A DNA stretch of 64,000 nt from Thiopseudomonas sp964394445 (GTDB lineage: Bacteria; Pseudomonadota; Gammaproteobacteria; Pseudomonadales; Pseudomonadaceae), in contig CAYMXO010000001.1 of assembly GCA_964394445.1 (NCBI GenBank), positions 118,575 through 182,574 on the forward strand, given 5' to 3'. Of this stretch, positions 8,791 to 17,938 are shown in pieces. Numbering within the stretch: position 1 is the stretch's first letter; each line of letters opens with the position of its first letter. The notes beneath the pieces are model-generated. The model had not been told where the DNA came from, did no database searches, and was given only the letters and a program-made list of their open reading frames with translations. Both the position numbers and the translations under genes were made by a program.

Positions 8791-9468
8791 CTAATCGTGG
8801 TTTACCGTCCACGCCAGCATGGCGGAGAGCTGGCACAGTGGGCGGCCACTTTCGTCCTGCAACCGGTTGAATGCTGCCTGCATGTCCCTGAGCGCACCCT
8901 GGCTGGTCGGCTGACGGTCTATCACGTCGTGGGCAATCATGGCGGCAACCACGTCGGTGGTGATCAGGAAGGTATCCTTGCCGGCCATGCGAAGAAAACC
9001 AGGGGTGGAGTAACCACCCAGCTGGTAGCCACGTTTGCGCAGCACAAACCACAGGCCAACGATATCGCTGAGCGGCCACTGTGCCAGAAAGCGGCCAAAA
9101 CCACCGTGCTCACGGCTGATATCCAGCACCATCTGTGCGTTGCGCGGAATGCTGCGCAACTTGCCCAGGTGGCGGATCAGTGCCTTGTTCTGCATGTGCT
9201 TTTCAATGTGTTCAGCACTGAGCAGCACCATTTTTTCCGGATCAAAGCCCCAGAAGGCTTCCTCAAAAGCCGGCCAGCGGGCATCCACCATGGCATGGCG
9301 CAGGCCGGCACGAAAGACTCTTTGCGTCATCAGGGAGAGGTATCGATCGTCAGGGACTGCAATCAGCTGCTCCTCGCTCAGCGGAACCGGCAAGCTGTCC
9401 TCGAGCTCCTGGATACTGCCCTTGCGTCGTAATACATATTCATACAGCCATTGATAACTGATGCTCAT
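8791..9468 (-). CDS. DNA-3-methyladenine glycosylase I (Tag)-like protein
   Basis: A 225-residue protein resembling the adenine-glycosylase family of the HhH superfamily, which removes 3-methyladenine from DNA. The segment RVFRAGLRHAMVDARWPAFEEAF followed by FDPEKM corresponds to the typical Tag core, and NKALIRHLGKLRSIPRNAQ matches its helix-hairpin region. The N-terminal zinc-binding cysteines of E. coli Tag are absent, as in a divergent subgroup I recall from Pseudomonas, so activity is inferred from family. The ATG at 9468 overlaps the fliJ stop (ATGA) and has a GGGAGAG ribosome site, so it is translationally coupled to the flagellar operon, an unexpected place for a repair enzyme. Confidence 0.78.
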   Translation of the reverse strand: MSISYQWLYEYVLRRKGSIQELEDSLPVPLSEEQLIAVPDDRYLSLMTQRVFRAGLRHAMVDARWPAFEEAFWGFDPEKMVLLSAEHIEKHMQNKALIRHLGKLRSIPRNAQMVLDISREHGGFGRFLAQWPLSDIVGLWFVLRKRGYQLGGYSTPGFLRMAGKDTFLITTDVVAAMIAHDVIDRQPTSQGALRDMQAAFNRLQDESGRPLCQLSAMLAWTVNHD

Positions 9469-9929
9469 GGGGACTCTCCCGGAATTTGTCGGTGAAGCTG
9501 TCCGGCGCGGGCAGCCATTTCATCCATGGCTTTTTGCTCCTGCCGCTCGGCAGCATGCCTGGCCTGGTCATGATAGCGCTGTACCAGCTTTTTTAAACCC
9601 TCCAGTCGCGCATAGGCCTGTCGCCACTGGTCACGAGCCTTGTCGCAGTTTCGCCGGTGCCACCCTACACTTTTGCGCTGCTGGTCGATGGCGGTTTCCA
9701 GCTGCGACAGGAAGCGCTGGTAGTTCATCAGCCATTCACCGGTAACGCCAGTCTGTCCGCGGGTAATCCATTGCTGCTGATAATCGTTGCGATACTGCTC
9801 AAGCCCGGTCAGCTGCTGCTCGGCCTGTTGCAACTGCTGTTGTAGCCTGGCCAGCTGGCCGGCAGCTTCGCGCTCGGTTTGCTCGGCCATTTCGATCACC
9901 GGCGCCAGCCGTTTGGCTTTTTTTAACAT
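9465..9929 (-). CDS. fliJ: Flagellar export chaperone FliJ
   Basis: A 154-residue, almost wholly helical and coiled-coil protein rich in Gln, Glu and Arg, the usual size and composition of FliJ. FliJ binds the FliI/FliH ATPase and the gate protein FlhA and helps recycle export chaperones at the base of the flagellum. Sequence alone would be weak, but its position directly after fliI (gap of 7 bases) in a fliE-F-G-H-I-J series makes the call firm. Its stop codon overlaps the start of the Tag-like gene. Confidence 0.9.
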   Translation of the reverse strand: MLKKAKRLAPVIEMAEQTEREAAGQLARLQQQLQQAEQQLTGLEQYRNDYQQQWITRGQTGVTGEWLMNYQRFLSQLETAIDQQRKSVGWHRRNCDKARDQWRQAYARLEGLKKLVQRYHDQARHAAERQEQKAMDEMAARAGQLHRQIPGESP

Positions 9930-9936
9930 AGCTCAG

Positions 9937-11298
9937 TTAGCCTGGCTGCTGCGGTGCAGCAACAATGCTGGCCAGCCGCTCAATGCTGGCTTCCAGCTCT
10001 TCCTCTTCACGCAGGCCCTGGCGCAAAAATTCAGACATCGCCGGGTAGCGCTCAATCGCCAGATCGGTATCCGGGTCACCACCGGGCACATAAGCACCAA
10101 CGCTGATCAGGTCACGACTTTGCTGGTAACGGGTCCAGAGCTGCTTGAAGCGCTGGGCATTTTTCAGGTGTTCAGGGCTGGTCACCTGCGGCATGACCCG
10201 GCTGACCGAAGCACTGATGTCGATGGCAGGATAGTGCCCTTCCTCGGCCAGTGAACGCGACAACACAAAGTGGCCATCCAGCACACCACGGGCGGCATCG
10301 GCAATCGGATCCTGCTGGTCATCTCCTTCCGACAGGACGGTATAAAAGGCGGTAATCGAGCCGCCACCGGGCTCGGCATTACCCGCCCGCTCGACCAGCG
10401 CCGGCAGTTTGGCAAACACCGAAGGCGGGTAGCCCTTGGTCGCCGGCGGCTCGCCAATGGCCAGGGCAATTTCCCGCTGGGCCTGGGCATAGCGGGTCAG
10501 TGAATCCATCAGCAGCAGCACGTTGTACTTTTTATCGCGGAAATACTCGGCAATTCGCGTGCAGTACACGGCCGCCCGCAGCCGTAGCAGGGGTGCATCA
10601 TCAGCCGGCGAAGCCACCACCACCGCACGTTTCAGATCTTCTTCACCAAGAATTTCCTCAATGAACTCCTTGACCTCCCTGCCCCGCTCGCCGATCAGGC
10701 CAACCACGACAATATCGGCCTTGGTGAAACGGGTCATCATGCCCAGCAATACCGACTTGCCCACACCGGTACCGGCAAACAGGCCTAGCCGCTGGCCGCG
10801 TCCCACTGTCAGGGTGCCATTGATGCTGCGCAAGCCGACATCCAGCGGCTTGCTGATCGGATCGCGCCGCAACGGGTTGATCGCCGGGCCGGTCATCGGC
10901 ACCCAATCCTCCGCCTGGATGCGCGGCTTGCCGTCCAGCGGCCGGCCGGCACCATCCAGCACCCGGCCCAGCATGCTGCTGCTCATCGGTACCATGTCGG
11001 TGCCGGGCATGGGCACCACCCGGGCCCCGGGCGCAATACCCTCAACACTGCCAACCGGCATCAGGAATACCTTGTCGCCGGCAAAACCCATCACTTCTGC
11101 CTCGACCTGGGCTTCCCCGTGAATGGCATCGTTGATCACCATACAGCGACTGCCAACGGCCGAGCGTAGCCCCTGTGCCTCAAGCGTCAGACCGATCATG
11201 CGCAGCAAACGCCCTTCCACCGGCGGTTGGGCCGGCAATCTGGTTGCCGGAACATAGGCGGCCAAACGTCTTTCCAGGCTGGTGCGTGCAAACTTCAT
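9937..11298 (-). CDS. fliI: Flagellum-specific ATPase FliI
   Basis: A 453-residue F1-beta-like ATPase that powers unfolding and delivery of substrates to the flagellar type III export gate. The P-loop AGTGVGKS is at 175-182 (Lys181), the catalytic region GLIGERGREVKEF follows, and Walker B reads VLLLMDSLTRYAQAQREI. The N-terminal ~30 residues form the FliH-binding extension and the C-terminal helical part is complete; length is typical. It follows fliH by 2 bases, implying tight coupling within the operon transcribed from the sigma54 promoter before fliE. Confidence 0.97.
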   Translation of the reverse strand: MKFARTSLERRLAAYVPATRLPAQPPVEGRLLRMIGLTLEAQGLRSAVGSRCMVINDAIHGEAQVEAEVMGFAGDKVFLMPVGSVEGIAPGARVVPMPGTDMVPMSSSMLGRVLDGAGRPLDGKPRIQAEDWVPMTGPAINPLRRDPISKPLDVGLRSINGTLTVGRGQRLGLFAGTGVGKSVLLGMMTRFTKADIVVVGLIGERGREVKEFIEEILGEEDLKRAVVVASPADDAPLLRLRAAVYCTRIAEYFRDKKYNVLLLMDSLTRYAQAQREIALAIGEPPATKGYPPSVFAKLPALVERAGNAEPGGGSITAFYTVLSEGDDQQDPIADAARGVLDGHFVLSRSLAEEGHYPAIDISASVSRVMPQVTSPEHLKNAQRFKQLWTRYQQSRDLISVGAYVPGGDPDTDLAIERYPAMSEFLRQGLREEEELEASIERLASIVAAPQQPG

Positions 11299-11300
11299 GG

Positions 11301-12191
11301 TCAGGCCCCGCCAGGCACAGGGTTGTCATCCGCAACCGCTTCAGCCAGCTCGGCAGCCGGTTCCGGCAATGGCTGCGCGGATGTGAAGTTTTCTGCTGAG
11401 GCAGCAGTCAGGTCAAACTGTTGTTCGCTATCGGCAGGCACGGGCTCCGACTGCAAATGACGCTGTTGTTCCAGCAACTGCTGCATCATGGTCTGCAGGC
11501 GGGTTTCCACACTGGCGTCAATCTGGCTGTTGCGGGTTTCGATCCGGCAACCTCCGGGCTGCAGGTTGTCATCTTCAAGAATGCGCCAGGATTCCTCATG
11601 GCGTTCACGCAGTTTTTTCAGCGTGTCAAAATCTTGCGGGTTGATATAGATGCGCACCTGGCCATCATCGAGCGGCAACAACTTCAACGCTTCACGGATA
11701 ACCTTGCCGATCTGTGACGAATCCAGTACCAGCTCGCGCCTGATCACTTCCGTACTGATCTTGCAAACCAGATCAAGCAGCATGTGCTCAATCGCCTGAT
11801 CCTGCCCGGCAATGGGGTCAAACAGCTGTTGCATGATGCTTTCCAGCGCCTGCAAGCGCGGCTGCAACGCCGCATCGGCCTCCTGGCGGGCACGCAACTG
11901 GCCGGCCTGAAAGCCCTCCTTCTCACCTGTGCTGAAGCCTTCGTTGTAGGCGTCCTGACGTACCGCCTCGACCTCTTCCAGAGTCAGCGGCTGCACGGCT
12001 TCAACCGCCACATCTTCAACTTCAACCTGGGGTTCGTCAGCCTCGATCTGCTCCGCTTCCAGCGCTTCAGGAGCATCCCCCGCCTGTACGACGTTAGCTG
12101 CTCCGTCATCAAAGGCTGGCATTTGCCAGAGGGCAAACGCAGTGGTTTCGCTGGCCCGCAACAGGTCGCCCGGCAAATCTTTATTGTTCAT
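11301..12191 (-). CDS. fliH: Flagellar assembly protein FliH
   Basis: A 296-residue regulator of the export ATPase. The N-terminal ~90 residues are acidic and low in complexity (EALEAEQIEADEPQVEVEDV). A Gly/Ala-rich helix follows (AYNEGFSTGEKEGFQAGQ) with the spaced glycines typical of FliH, and the C-terminal half resembles V-ATPase subunit E. There is an unusually long tail of ~40 residues (about 257-296) after the conserved domain, rich in Ala, Glu and Pro. FliH forms a stator-like stalk that docks FliI to the C-ring. It starts 3 bases after the fliG stop and overlaps nothing. Confidence 0.92.
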   Translation of the reverse strand: MNNKDLPGDLLRASETTAFALWQMPAFDDGAANVVQAGDAPEALEAEQIEADEPQVEVEDVAVEAVQPLTLEEVEAVRQDAYNEGFSTGEKEGFQAGQLRARQEADAALQPRLQALESIMQQLFDPIAGQDQAIEHMLLDLVCKISTEVIRRELVLDSSQIGKVIREALKLLPLDDGQVRIYINPQDFDTLKKLRERHEESWRILEDDNLQPGGCRIETRNSQIDASVETRLQTMMQQLLEQQRHLQSEPVPADSEQQFDLTAASAENFTSAQPLPEPAAELAEAVADDNPVPGGA

Positions 12192-12194
12192 GGC

Positions 12195-13211
12195 TTAAAT
12201 CATCTCTTCGCCACCCTTGCCGCCGAGCACGATTTCGCCGGCATCCGCCATGCGACGGGCAATGGTGAGAATTTCTTTTTGTGCGCCCTCAACCTCACTG
12301 ACACGCACCGGACCCTTGGCATCCAGGTCGTCACGCAGCAGCTCCGAGGCACGCTTGGACATATTGCGGAAGATTTTTTCCTTGATTGAATCATCAGCGC
12401 CCTTGAGTGCAATCACCAGCACATCGGACGAAACCTCACGCAGCAGCGACTGGATGCCACGGTCGTCAACGTCCGCCAGGTTGTCGAAGACAAACATCAG
12501 GTCTTCGATCTGCGAAGACAGGTCACCGTCGAGTTCACGAATCGAGTCCAGTAGTGGTCCTTCCACCGAACCATCCAGAAAGTTCATGATGTCGGCTGCA
12601 CGCTTGACGCCCCCCATAGTGGTGCGACTGGTGTTGGCGTTACCGGAAAACTGTTTTTCCAGGATTGCATTCAGCTCACTTAGAGCAGCCGGCTGGATGG
12701 TATTCAGGGCAGAAACCCGCAAGATGATGTCCAGCCTTACCTTGTGGTCGAAATGCGCCAGCACCTCACCTGCCTGGTCCGGGTCCAGATAGGCCACCAC
12801 AATCGCCTGAATCTGCGGGTGCTCATAGCGGATCACATCGGCCACGGCACGCGGCTCCATCCACTTGAGGCTATCCAGACCGCTGGTATTGCCACCCAGC
12901 AGAATGCGGTCAATCAGGTTGCCGGCCTTGTCCTCGCCCAGTGCCTGGGTCAGCATCTTGCGGATGTAAGCATCCGCGCCAACACCCAGTCCGGTCTGCT
13001 CGCCGACCAGGTTGACAAACTCGCTCATGACCTGCTCAACCTGCTCACGGTGTACGTTGCTCATCTGGGCCATGGCCAGGCCAACCCGCTGTACTTCCTT
13101 GGGCCCCATATGGCGCAGCACCTGGGCCGCATCGGCTTCGCCAAGGGACAGCAGCAAGATGGCTGCTTTTTCCACCTTGCTCACTTTTGCCGTTAATTTG
13201 CCGTCATTCAT
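12195..13211 (-). CDS. fliG: Flagellar motor switch protein FliG
   Basis: A 338-residue C-ring protein that interacts with the stator to make torque and with FliF to hold the ring on the MS ring. The N-terminal FliF-binding domain begins at KVEKAAILLLSLGE, the conserved EHPQ motif is at 130-133, and the C-terminal domain carries the charged helix DDSIKEKIFRNMSKRA that faces the stator. I chose the ATG at 13211, which overlaps the fliF stop by 8 bases and gives the usual family length; the longer frame back to 13259 runs inside fliF and is not needed. Confidence 0.96.
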   Translation of the reverse strand: MNDGKLTAKVSKVEKAAILLLSLGEADAAQVLRHMGPKEVQRVGLAMAQMSNVHREQVEQVMSEFVNLVGEQTGLGVGADAYIRKMLTQALGEDKAGNLIDRILLGGNTSGLDSLKWMEPRAVADVIRYEHPQIQAIVVAYLDPDQAGEVLAHFDHKVRLDIILRVSALNTIQPAALSELNAILEKQFSGNANTSRTTMGGVKRAADIMNFLDGSVEGPLLDSIRELDGDLSSQIEDLMFVFDNLADVDDRGIQSLLREVSSDVLVIALKGADDSIKEKIFRNMSKRASELLRDDLDAKGPVRVSEVEGAQKEILTIARRMADAGEIVLGGKGGEEMI

Positions 13212-14997
13212 CGCTGTTAATCCATTCCTTGACGACCTGGGCCACACGGCCCGGGTCATCGGCTACCAGGTTTTTAATGGCGCCAAGCTGCGCATCATAC
13301 CCTTCACTCGGGCTTGGCAACAAAATGGGCTGTCCATCGGCACCGATACTCAGTTTGTCATCGGAAAGCTGTGCATCGATGTCATCCAGCCCGCCTGACT
13401 CAGCGCTTGCCGCATCGCTATGCTGCAGTTGCTTCGACTTGCCGCCGCCGACAATGTTGCTCATCAGCGGGCGCAATACACCAAACACCAGGATTACGAT
13501 AAACAGTATGCCCAGCACCTGTTTCAAGATGTCCCAGAACCACGGCTGGCTGTAGAAAGGCGGAGCTTCATACACTTCCTCGGTCATCGGTACAAAGGGC
13601 GCGTTGATGACGCTGACACTATCGCCGCGGCTTGCACTGTAACCAACGGCATCCTGTACCAGACGGGTAAAGCGGTCGAGGTCCTGGTCACTCCAGGGCA
13701 GACGCACAATCTGGCCTTCGGCATCCAGGGTAACGCGGTCATCCACCACCACGGCCACCGACAGACGCTGCAGGCGGCCCTGGTCCTGCTTGACGTAGCT
13801 GATGGAGCGGTCCACTTCAAAGTTGCGGGTGGACTGCTCGCGCTTGTCCGACGGATAAGGGGCCAGCATTGGCATGCCGGTAGCCGGATCAATCACCTGC
13901 TGGCCATTGGCATCCAGCAGTGGCTGGCCGGCGGCAACCGGGCCATCCACAGCACTGCCGGCCATTGCCAGCTCGGGTGCTGACGCAGCTCCCGGCGGCT
14001 GGTTGCTCAGGGCACCCGGAATGCCTTGCGGGCCAAGGCTGGAAGAGCGTTGCTCAACCAGCGACTGCTCGCTACGCAGGGCCTGCTGCTCCGGGTTGAA
14101 GGTTTCCGAGGTGGATTCGATGGCGCTGAAATCCATACTGGCCGAGACTTCAGCCTTGTAGCGTCCATCGCCCAGTACCGGTTGCAGGATGTTGTGAATG
14201 CGCTGGGTAAACAGTGATTCAACACGACGGGTATGATCAAACTGCTTGCCGGCGCGGGTCATCGCCGTAAGCTCTTGCTGGTCGGACAGCAGGTTGCCCT
14301 TCTGATCGACGACGGTGACCTGATCCTTGCCCAGCTCCGGCACACTGGTTGCCACCAGATTAATGATTGCCATCACCTGGCTGGGCTCAAGGCTGCTGCC
14401 CTGCTGCAAGTCAACCAGCACCGAGGCACTGGGCTTGCGCTCGTCCCGGACGAACACCGAGCTTTTCGGAATCGCCAGGTGAACACGGGCATTGCGCACG
14501 TTGTGCAGGCTGGCGATGGTGCGTGCCAGTTCGCCTTCCAGGCCGCGACGGTAGCGGGCGGTTTCCATGAACTGGCTGGTACCCAGTCCCTGATCCTGAT
14601 CCAGCAGCTCGAAGCCCAGTGGTTTGCTGTCGGCGCTCACACCCGCTGCAGCAAGGCGCAGGCGGGCCTCACCCAGCTCGCTGGCCCGTACCAGCAGCGC
14701 ACCGGAGCTTGGCTCCATTTTGTACTTGATACCTGCCTGATTCAGGCTATCAACCACCGCGCCGGCATCCATGCCGTTCAGGCTGGTCAGCAAGGGCCGG
14801 TAGTCCGGTTCCTGGGACCAGAGCACCACGGCAAAACCGATGGCGACACTGGCTGCCAGCCCGACCATCAAACTGGCCTGGCGCAATCCCGGCATCCGGG
14901 TCAGATTGTCCATGAATGCCAGTCCAGCCATGGCCGAACGGGCAGGCTTGCCGGCAGAGTCCAGCGTGCTGGGAACATTGTCAGTTACATCAACCAT
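13204..14997 (-). CDS. fliF: Flagellar MS-ring protein FliF
   Basis: A 597-residue inner-membrane protein that builds the MS ring, the platform for rod, C-ring and export gate. A transmembrane helix near residues 38-60 (LMVGLAASVAIGFAVVLW) is followed by the YscJ-like ring domains, a Pro/Gly/Ala-rich periplasmic loop (around residues 330-390), and a second membrane helix (VLGILFIVILVFGVLRPLM). The short cytoplasmic tail that binds FliG is complete (RVAQVVKEWINSDE). Length is normal. It lies 13 bases after fliE and overlaps fliG, consistent with one transcript. Confidence 0.97.
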   Translation of the reverse strand: MVDVTDNVPSTLDSAGKPARSAMAGLAFMDNLTRMPGLRQASLMVGLAASVAIGFAVVLWSQEPDYRPLLTSLNGMDAGAVVDSLNQAGIKYKMEPSSGALLVRASELGEARLRLAAAGVSADSKPLGFELLDQDQGLGTSQFMETARYRRGLEGELARTIASLHNVRNARVHLAIPKSSVFVRDERKPSASVLVDLQQGSSLEPSQVMAIINLVATSVPELGKDQVTVVDQKGNLLSDQQELTAMTRAGKQFDHTRRVESLFTQRIHNILQPVLGDGRYKAEVSASMDFSAIESTSETFNPEQQALRSEQSLVEQRSSSLGPQGIPGALSNQPPGAASAPELAMAGSAVDGPVAAGQPLLDANGQQVIDPATGMPMLAPYPSDKREQSTRNFEVDRSISYVKQDQGRLQRLSVAVVVDDRVTLDAEGQIVRLPWSDQDLDRFTRLVQDAVGYSASRGDSVSVINAPFVPMTEEVYEAPPFYSQPWFWDILKQVLGILFIVILVFGVLRPLMSNIVGGGKSKQLQHSDAASAESGGLDDIDAQLSDDKLSIGADGQPILLPSPSEGYDAQLGAIKNLVADDPGRVAQVVKEWINSDE

Positions 14998-15010
14998 GAT
15001 TTACCCGCCT

Positions 15011-15349
15011 CTACACCGGCATTTGCATGATGTCCTGGTAGGCCTGCACCAGCTTGTTACGCACCTGGGTCATGCCCTGAAAAGAAATGTTGGCTTTTTG
15101 TGTGGCAATCATCACATCGGTCAGATCAACACCGCTCTCCCCCATCTCGAAGGCTGTCGCCAGCTGCTTGGCTGACTGTTGCACTTCATTAACCTTGCCG
15201 ACTGCCTGACCGAGCAGCTCGGAAAAACTTGGTCCCTTTGCTGCCGCTGTTTCTTCAACCCCGGCAACCGGCTTCTGGCGCGCCATGGCATCAGTCTGCA
15301 TGGCACGCATTTCAAGCATCAGGCGATTAAATTCAACACCCTGGATCAT
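15011..15349 (-). CDS. fliE: Flagellar hook-basal body protein FliE
   Basis: A 112-residue protein that joins the MS ring to the rod and is among the first substrates of flagellar export. The C-terminal signature is clear: SGVDLTDVMIATQKANISFQ followed by VRNKLVQAYQDIMQMPV. I chose the ATG at 15349 rather than a longer frame from 15418 because the N-terminus (MIQGVEFNRLML) matches the family and AGGT lies in a suitable position. It is the first gene of the fliEFGHIJ operon; the sigma54 promoter lies about 40-55 bases upstream. Confidence 0.95.
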   Translation of the reverse strand: MIQGVEFNRLMLEMRAMQTDAMARQKPVAGVEETAAAKGPSFSELLGQAVGKVNEVQQSAKQLATAFEMGESGVDLTDVMIATQKANISFQGMTQVRNKLVQAYQDIMQMPV

Positions 15350-15401
15350 TTCCGGTACCTCGTCGTCTTTTTGACGTCCAACGTCTCTTTGACATGGGTA
15401 C

Positions 15402-15418
15402 AGCAATAACCAGGCCAA
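15402..15418 (-). promoter_or_regulatory. Sigma54 (RpoN) promoter for fliE
   Basis: On the minus strand TTGGCCTGGTTATTGCT has GG and GC exactly 10 bases apart and the TTGCT -12 form, matching TGGCAC-N5-TTGCW. The predicted start near 15391 leaves a leader of about 40 bases to fliE. In Pseudomonas the fliE operon is RpoN-dependent and driven by FleQ/FleR, so the context agrees. Confidence 0.85.
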
Positions 15419-15548
15419 CCTGTAGAACCAGGTCGGATGCGAGCTAAAAAAGTGGCAAAAATGGGGCCGGAATCAGCCTGCAAATTAACGCTTGAATACC
15501 CGCAGGCAAACCGGGGCGCAGCAAAACGGTTGTTGTTATCGGGTCAAG

Positions 15549-16328
15549 TCAGTGGCGCATACCGTGCCCGCTGATCAACAGCCGCACGCTGAAGAGGTAC
15601 AGGACTACCGCGGTCACCAGCATGAAGGCTATGGCAGTGCCCGGTGCAATATCGGATACGCCAAGAATACCGTAGCGGAACGCATTGACCATGTGCAGGA
15701 TGGGGTTGACCAGCGACAACTTTTGCCAGAACTCGCCCAGCAGCGAGATGGAATAGAACACACCACCCAGATAGGTCAGCGGTGTAAGCACAAAAGCCGG
15801 TACGATGGAAATGTCATCAAAGCTGCGGGCAAACACCGCATTGATAAAACCGCCCAGGGAAAACACTACCGCTGTCAGGATGATCACCAGCACGGTAATA
15901 CCCAGGTGATTCACCTGCAGGCGGGTAAAAAACAGCGACAACAGCGTCACCACAACGGCCACCATCAGCCCCCGCATGACACCACCCATGACAAAGCCGG
16001 TCAGGATCGTATGGGGTGAAACCGGTGAAACCAGCAGTTCTTCAACCGAGCGCTGAAATTTGGCACTGAAGAAGCTTGAAACCACATTGCTGTACGAGTT
16101 GGTGATGACCGACATCATGATCAGGCCAGGAACGATGTATTGCATGTAGCTGAAACCGCCCATTTCACCAATCCGGCTGCCGATCAGGTTACCGAAAATC
16201 ACAAAGTACAAAACCATGGTGATGGCCGGTGGCAGCAGGGTTTGCGGCCAGATCCGCAAAAAGCGGCGCGCCTCGCGGTGCACTATGGTATAAAGCGCGG
16301 TCAGGTTGGAAGCCAGTTCATTGCTCAT
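15549..16328 (-). CDS. ABC-2 type exporter permease (YadH-like)
   Basis: A 259-residue inner-membrane protein with about six hydrophobic helices, for example TLLPPAITMVLYFVIFGNLIG and VTLLSLFF. The ABC-2 signature region YMQYIVPGLIMMSVI and the stretch FQRSVEELLVSPVSP fit the YadH/NodJ group. It pairs with the ATPase gene just upstream, with which it overlaps by 4 bases (ATGA), so the two form one exporter. The substrate of the YadGH group is unknown; related systems export lipids, polysaccharides or drugs. Confidence 0.9.
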   Translation of the reverse strand: MSNELASNLTALYTIVHREARRFLRIWPQTLLPPAITMVLYFVIFGNLIGSRIGEMGGFSYMQYIVPGLIMMSVITNSYSNVVSSFFSAKFQRSVEELLVSPVSPHTILTGFVMGGVMRGLMVAVVVTLLSLFFTRLQVNHLGITVLVIILTAVVFSLGGFINAVFARSFDDISIVPAFVLTPLTYLGGVFYSISLLGEFWQKLSLVNPILHMVNAFRYGILGVSDIAPGTAIAFMLVTAVVLYLFSVRLLISGHGMRH

Positions 16329-17257
16329 TGCCTGTCTCCATTCAGGTTGGTTTCCACCAGCGAGACAAACAACTCTTCCAGGCGGTTGCTCTTGTTGCGC
16401 ATACTGAGCACGTTAATGTTCCTCTCGTCCAGCTGACGGAACAGACCGGTCAGCCCCAGTTCCTTGTTAACCTGCACCTCCAGGGTGCGCTCGTCCGGCT
16501 GCGTGCCGGGATAACCATCCAGCACGACAGCTTCCTGCAACGGGTCTTTCAGGTCAAGAATGAAGGTTTCTACCTGCAGCTGGGCCAGCAGCTGGCGCAT
16601 GCTGGTGTTTTCGACAATCCGGCCGTGGTCAATAATGGCGATATTGCGGCAAAGCTGTTCGGCTTCTTCCAGGTAATGGGTAGTCAGGATGATGGTGGTG
16701 CCCTGCTCGTTCAGACGGGTCAGGTATTCCCACATGGAGCGGCGCATTTCAATATCGACGCCGGCGGTCGGCTCATCCAGGATCAGCAAGCGCGGCCTGT
16801 GCATCAGTGCACGCGCAATCATCAGACGCCGTTTCATGCCGCCGGACAACAGCCGTGCCTGGGTGTGGCGCTTGTCCCAGAGCTCCAGCTGCTTTAGCAG
16901 CTCTTCGGCCCGGAACAACGCCTCCTTGCGCTTGATGCCGTAATAACCGGCCTGAACCAGTAAAATGTTGAGTGCCAGCTCGAACTGGTTGAAGTTGAAC
17001 TCCTGCGGCACCAGGCCAATGCATCGTTTAAGCTGCAAAGGGTTGGTGTCCAGATCATGGCCAAACACGCTGACGCTCCCGGAGCTTTTGGTGACCAATG
17101 TCGACAGGATACCAATGGTGGTTGATTTGCCGGCCCCGTTGGGGCCCAGCAGGGCAAAAAAATCGCCTTCGTGCACACGCAGGTCGATGCCCTTGAGGGC
17201 AACAAAACCGTTCGCGTAGGTTTTATTGAGCCCCTGGATGGAAAGTGCGTAAGTCAT
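16325..17257 (-). CDS. ABC transporter ATP-binding protein (YadG-like)
   Basis: A 310-residue ABC ATPase. Walker A GPNGAGKST lies near residues 39-47, the signature LLSGGMKRRL and Walker B LLILDEPTAGVD are intact, and the switch histidine is in LTTHYLEEAE. The extra ~80 residues at the C-terminus are typical of ABC-2 exporters of the YadG/DrrA type. It is the first gene of a two-gene unit with the permease. No upstream regulator gene is directly attached. Confidence 0.94.
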   Translation of the reverse strand: MTYALSIQGLNKTYANGFVALKGIDLRVHEGDFFALLGPNGAGKSTTIGILSTLVTKSSGSVSVFGHDLDTNPLQLKRCIGLVPQEFNFNQFELALNILLVQAGYYGIKRKEALFRAEELLKQLELWDKRHTQARLLSGGMKRRLMIARALMHRPRLLILDEPTAGVDIEMRRSMWEYLTRLNEQGTTIILTTHYLEEAEQLCRNIAIIDHGRIVENTSMRQLLAQLQVETFILDLKDPLQEAVVLDGYPGTQPDERTLEVQVNKELGLTGLFRQLDERNINVLSMRNKSNRLEELFVSLVETNLNGDRQ

Positions 17258-17312
17258 GAATCGGCAAACTATCCAGAACGCCGCAGGCGTCCTGCCTTAA
17301 AAGAAGTGAGTG

Positions 17313-17849
17313 TCAGACATGCAGCGCAAACAGCTTGCCACTGCTAAGAATCCCGGGCAACCCGCTCTGGCAATTACCCTGCTCCAGCGCCACCTGGACC
17401 AGCTGGTAGAAATGGCTGCGCTGCAATAGCAGCCCCAGGCCATCATGCATCCTGATGCATGGCACAGATTCGTCACTGCCAACCGCATGAAAATACAGCG
17501 GACACTGTTCTCCAAGTATCAGTTGCTCGCCAGTATTGCTGGTTACAACCACTTCTTGATGTGGGCCCCGGTCGCAAATTTCAAGTTGCTGGCTAACGAA
17601 TGGCAGCAAGTCTACATCAATGGAGTATTTTTCCACCGGTGTGACCAGATAATAGCACCCCTGCTCCTGCCGCAAAATACCAGCAAACAGGCGCGCCAGT
17701 CCTTCACGAACAATCGGCTGTCCCTGGTAGACCCACTGGCCATTGCGCTTGATGCGCAAATCCAGATGGCCGCTATACGGTGGGTTCCAATGCTGTTGCC
17801 GGTTCCCCATGTCAACCTGGCCGGCGAGTTGCTGTAGTGTGTTTGTCAT
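17313..17849 (-). CDS. DUF1285 family protein
   Basis: A 178-residue soluble protein matching DUF1285 (COG3816), a conserved proteobacterial family of unknown function. Characteristic parts are the N-terminal WNPPYSGHLDLRIKRNGQWVYQGQPIVREGL segment (read in part as residues ~22-50) and YYLVTPVEKYSIDVDLLPF. I chose the ATG at 17849 (MTNTLQQLAGQ) over the longer frame from 17936 because conservation begins there. A lipoprotein gene lies upstream on the same strand, 89 bases away. Ligand binding has been suggested for the fold, but nothing here shows it. Confidence 0.82.
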   Translation of the reverse strand: MTNTLQQLAGQVDMGNRQQHWNPPYSGHLDLRIKRNGQWVYQGQPIVREGLARLFAGILRQEQGCYYLVTPVEKYSIDVDLLPFVSQQLEICDRGPHQEVVVTSNTGEQLILGEQCPLYFHAVGSDESVPCIRMHDGLGLLLQRSHFYQLVQVALEQGNCQSGLPGILSSGKLFALHV

Positions 17850-17938
17850 CCGCTTGCCACAGGAAATAATGTATGACCTTGAAGCCTGCCCGGCAATGCC
17901 GCGAAAAACCATACTGGCTGGCCTGTGACACCGCACGC

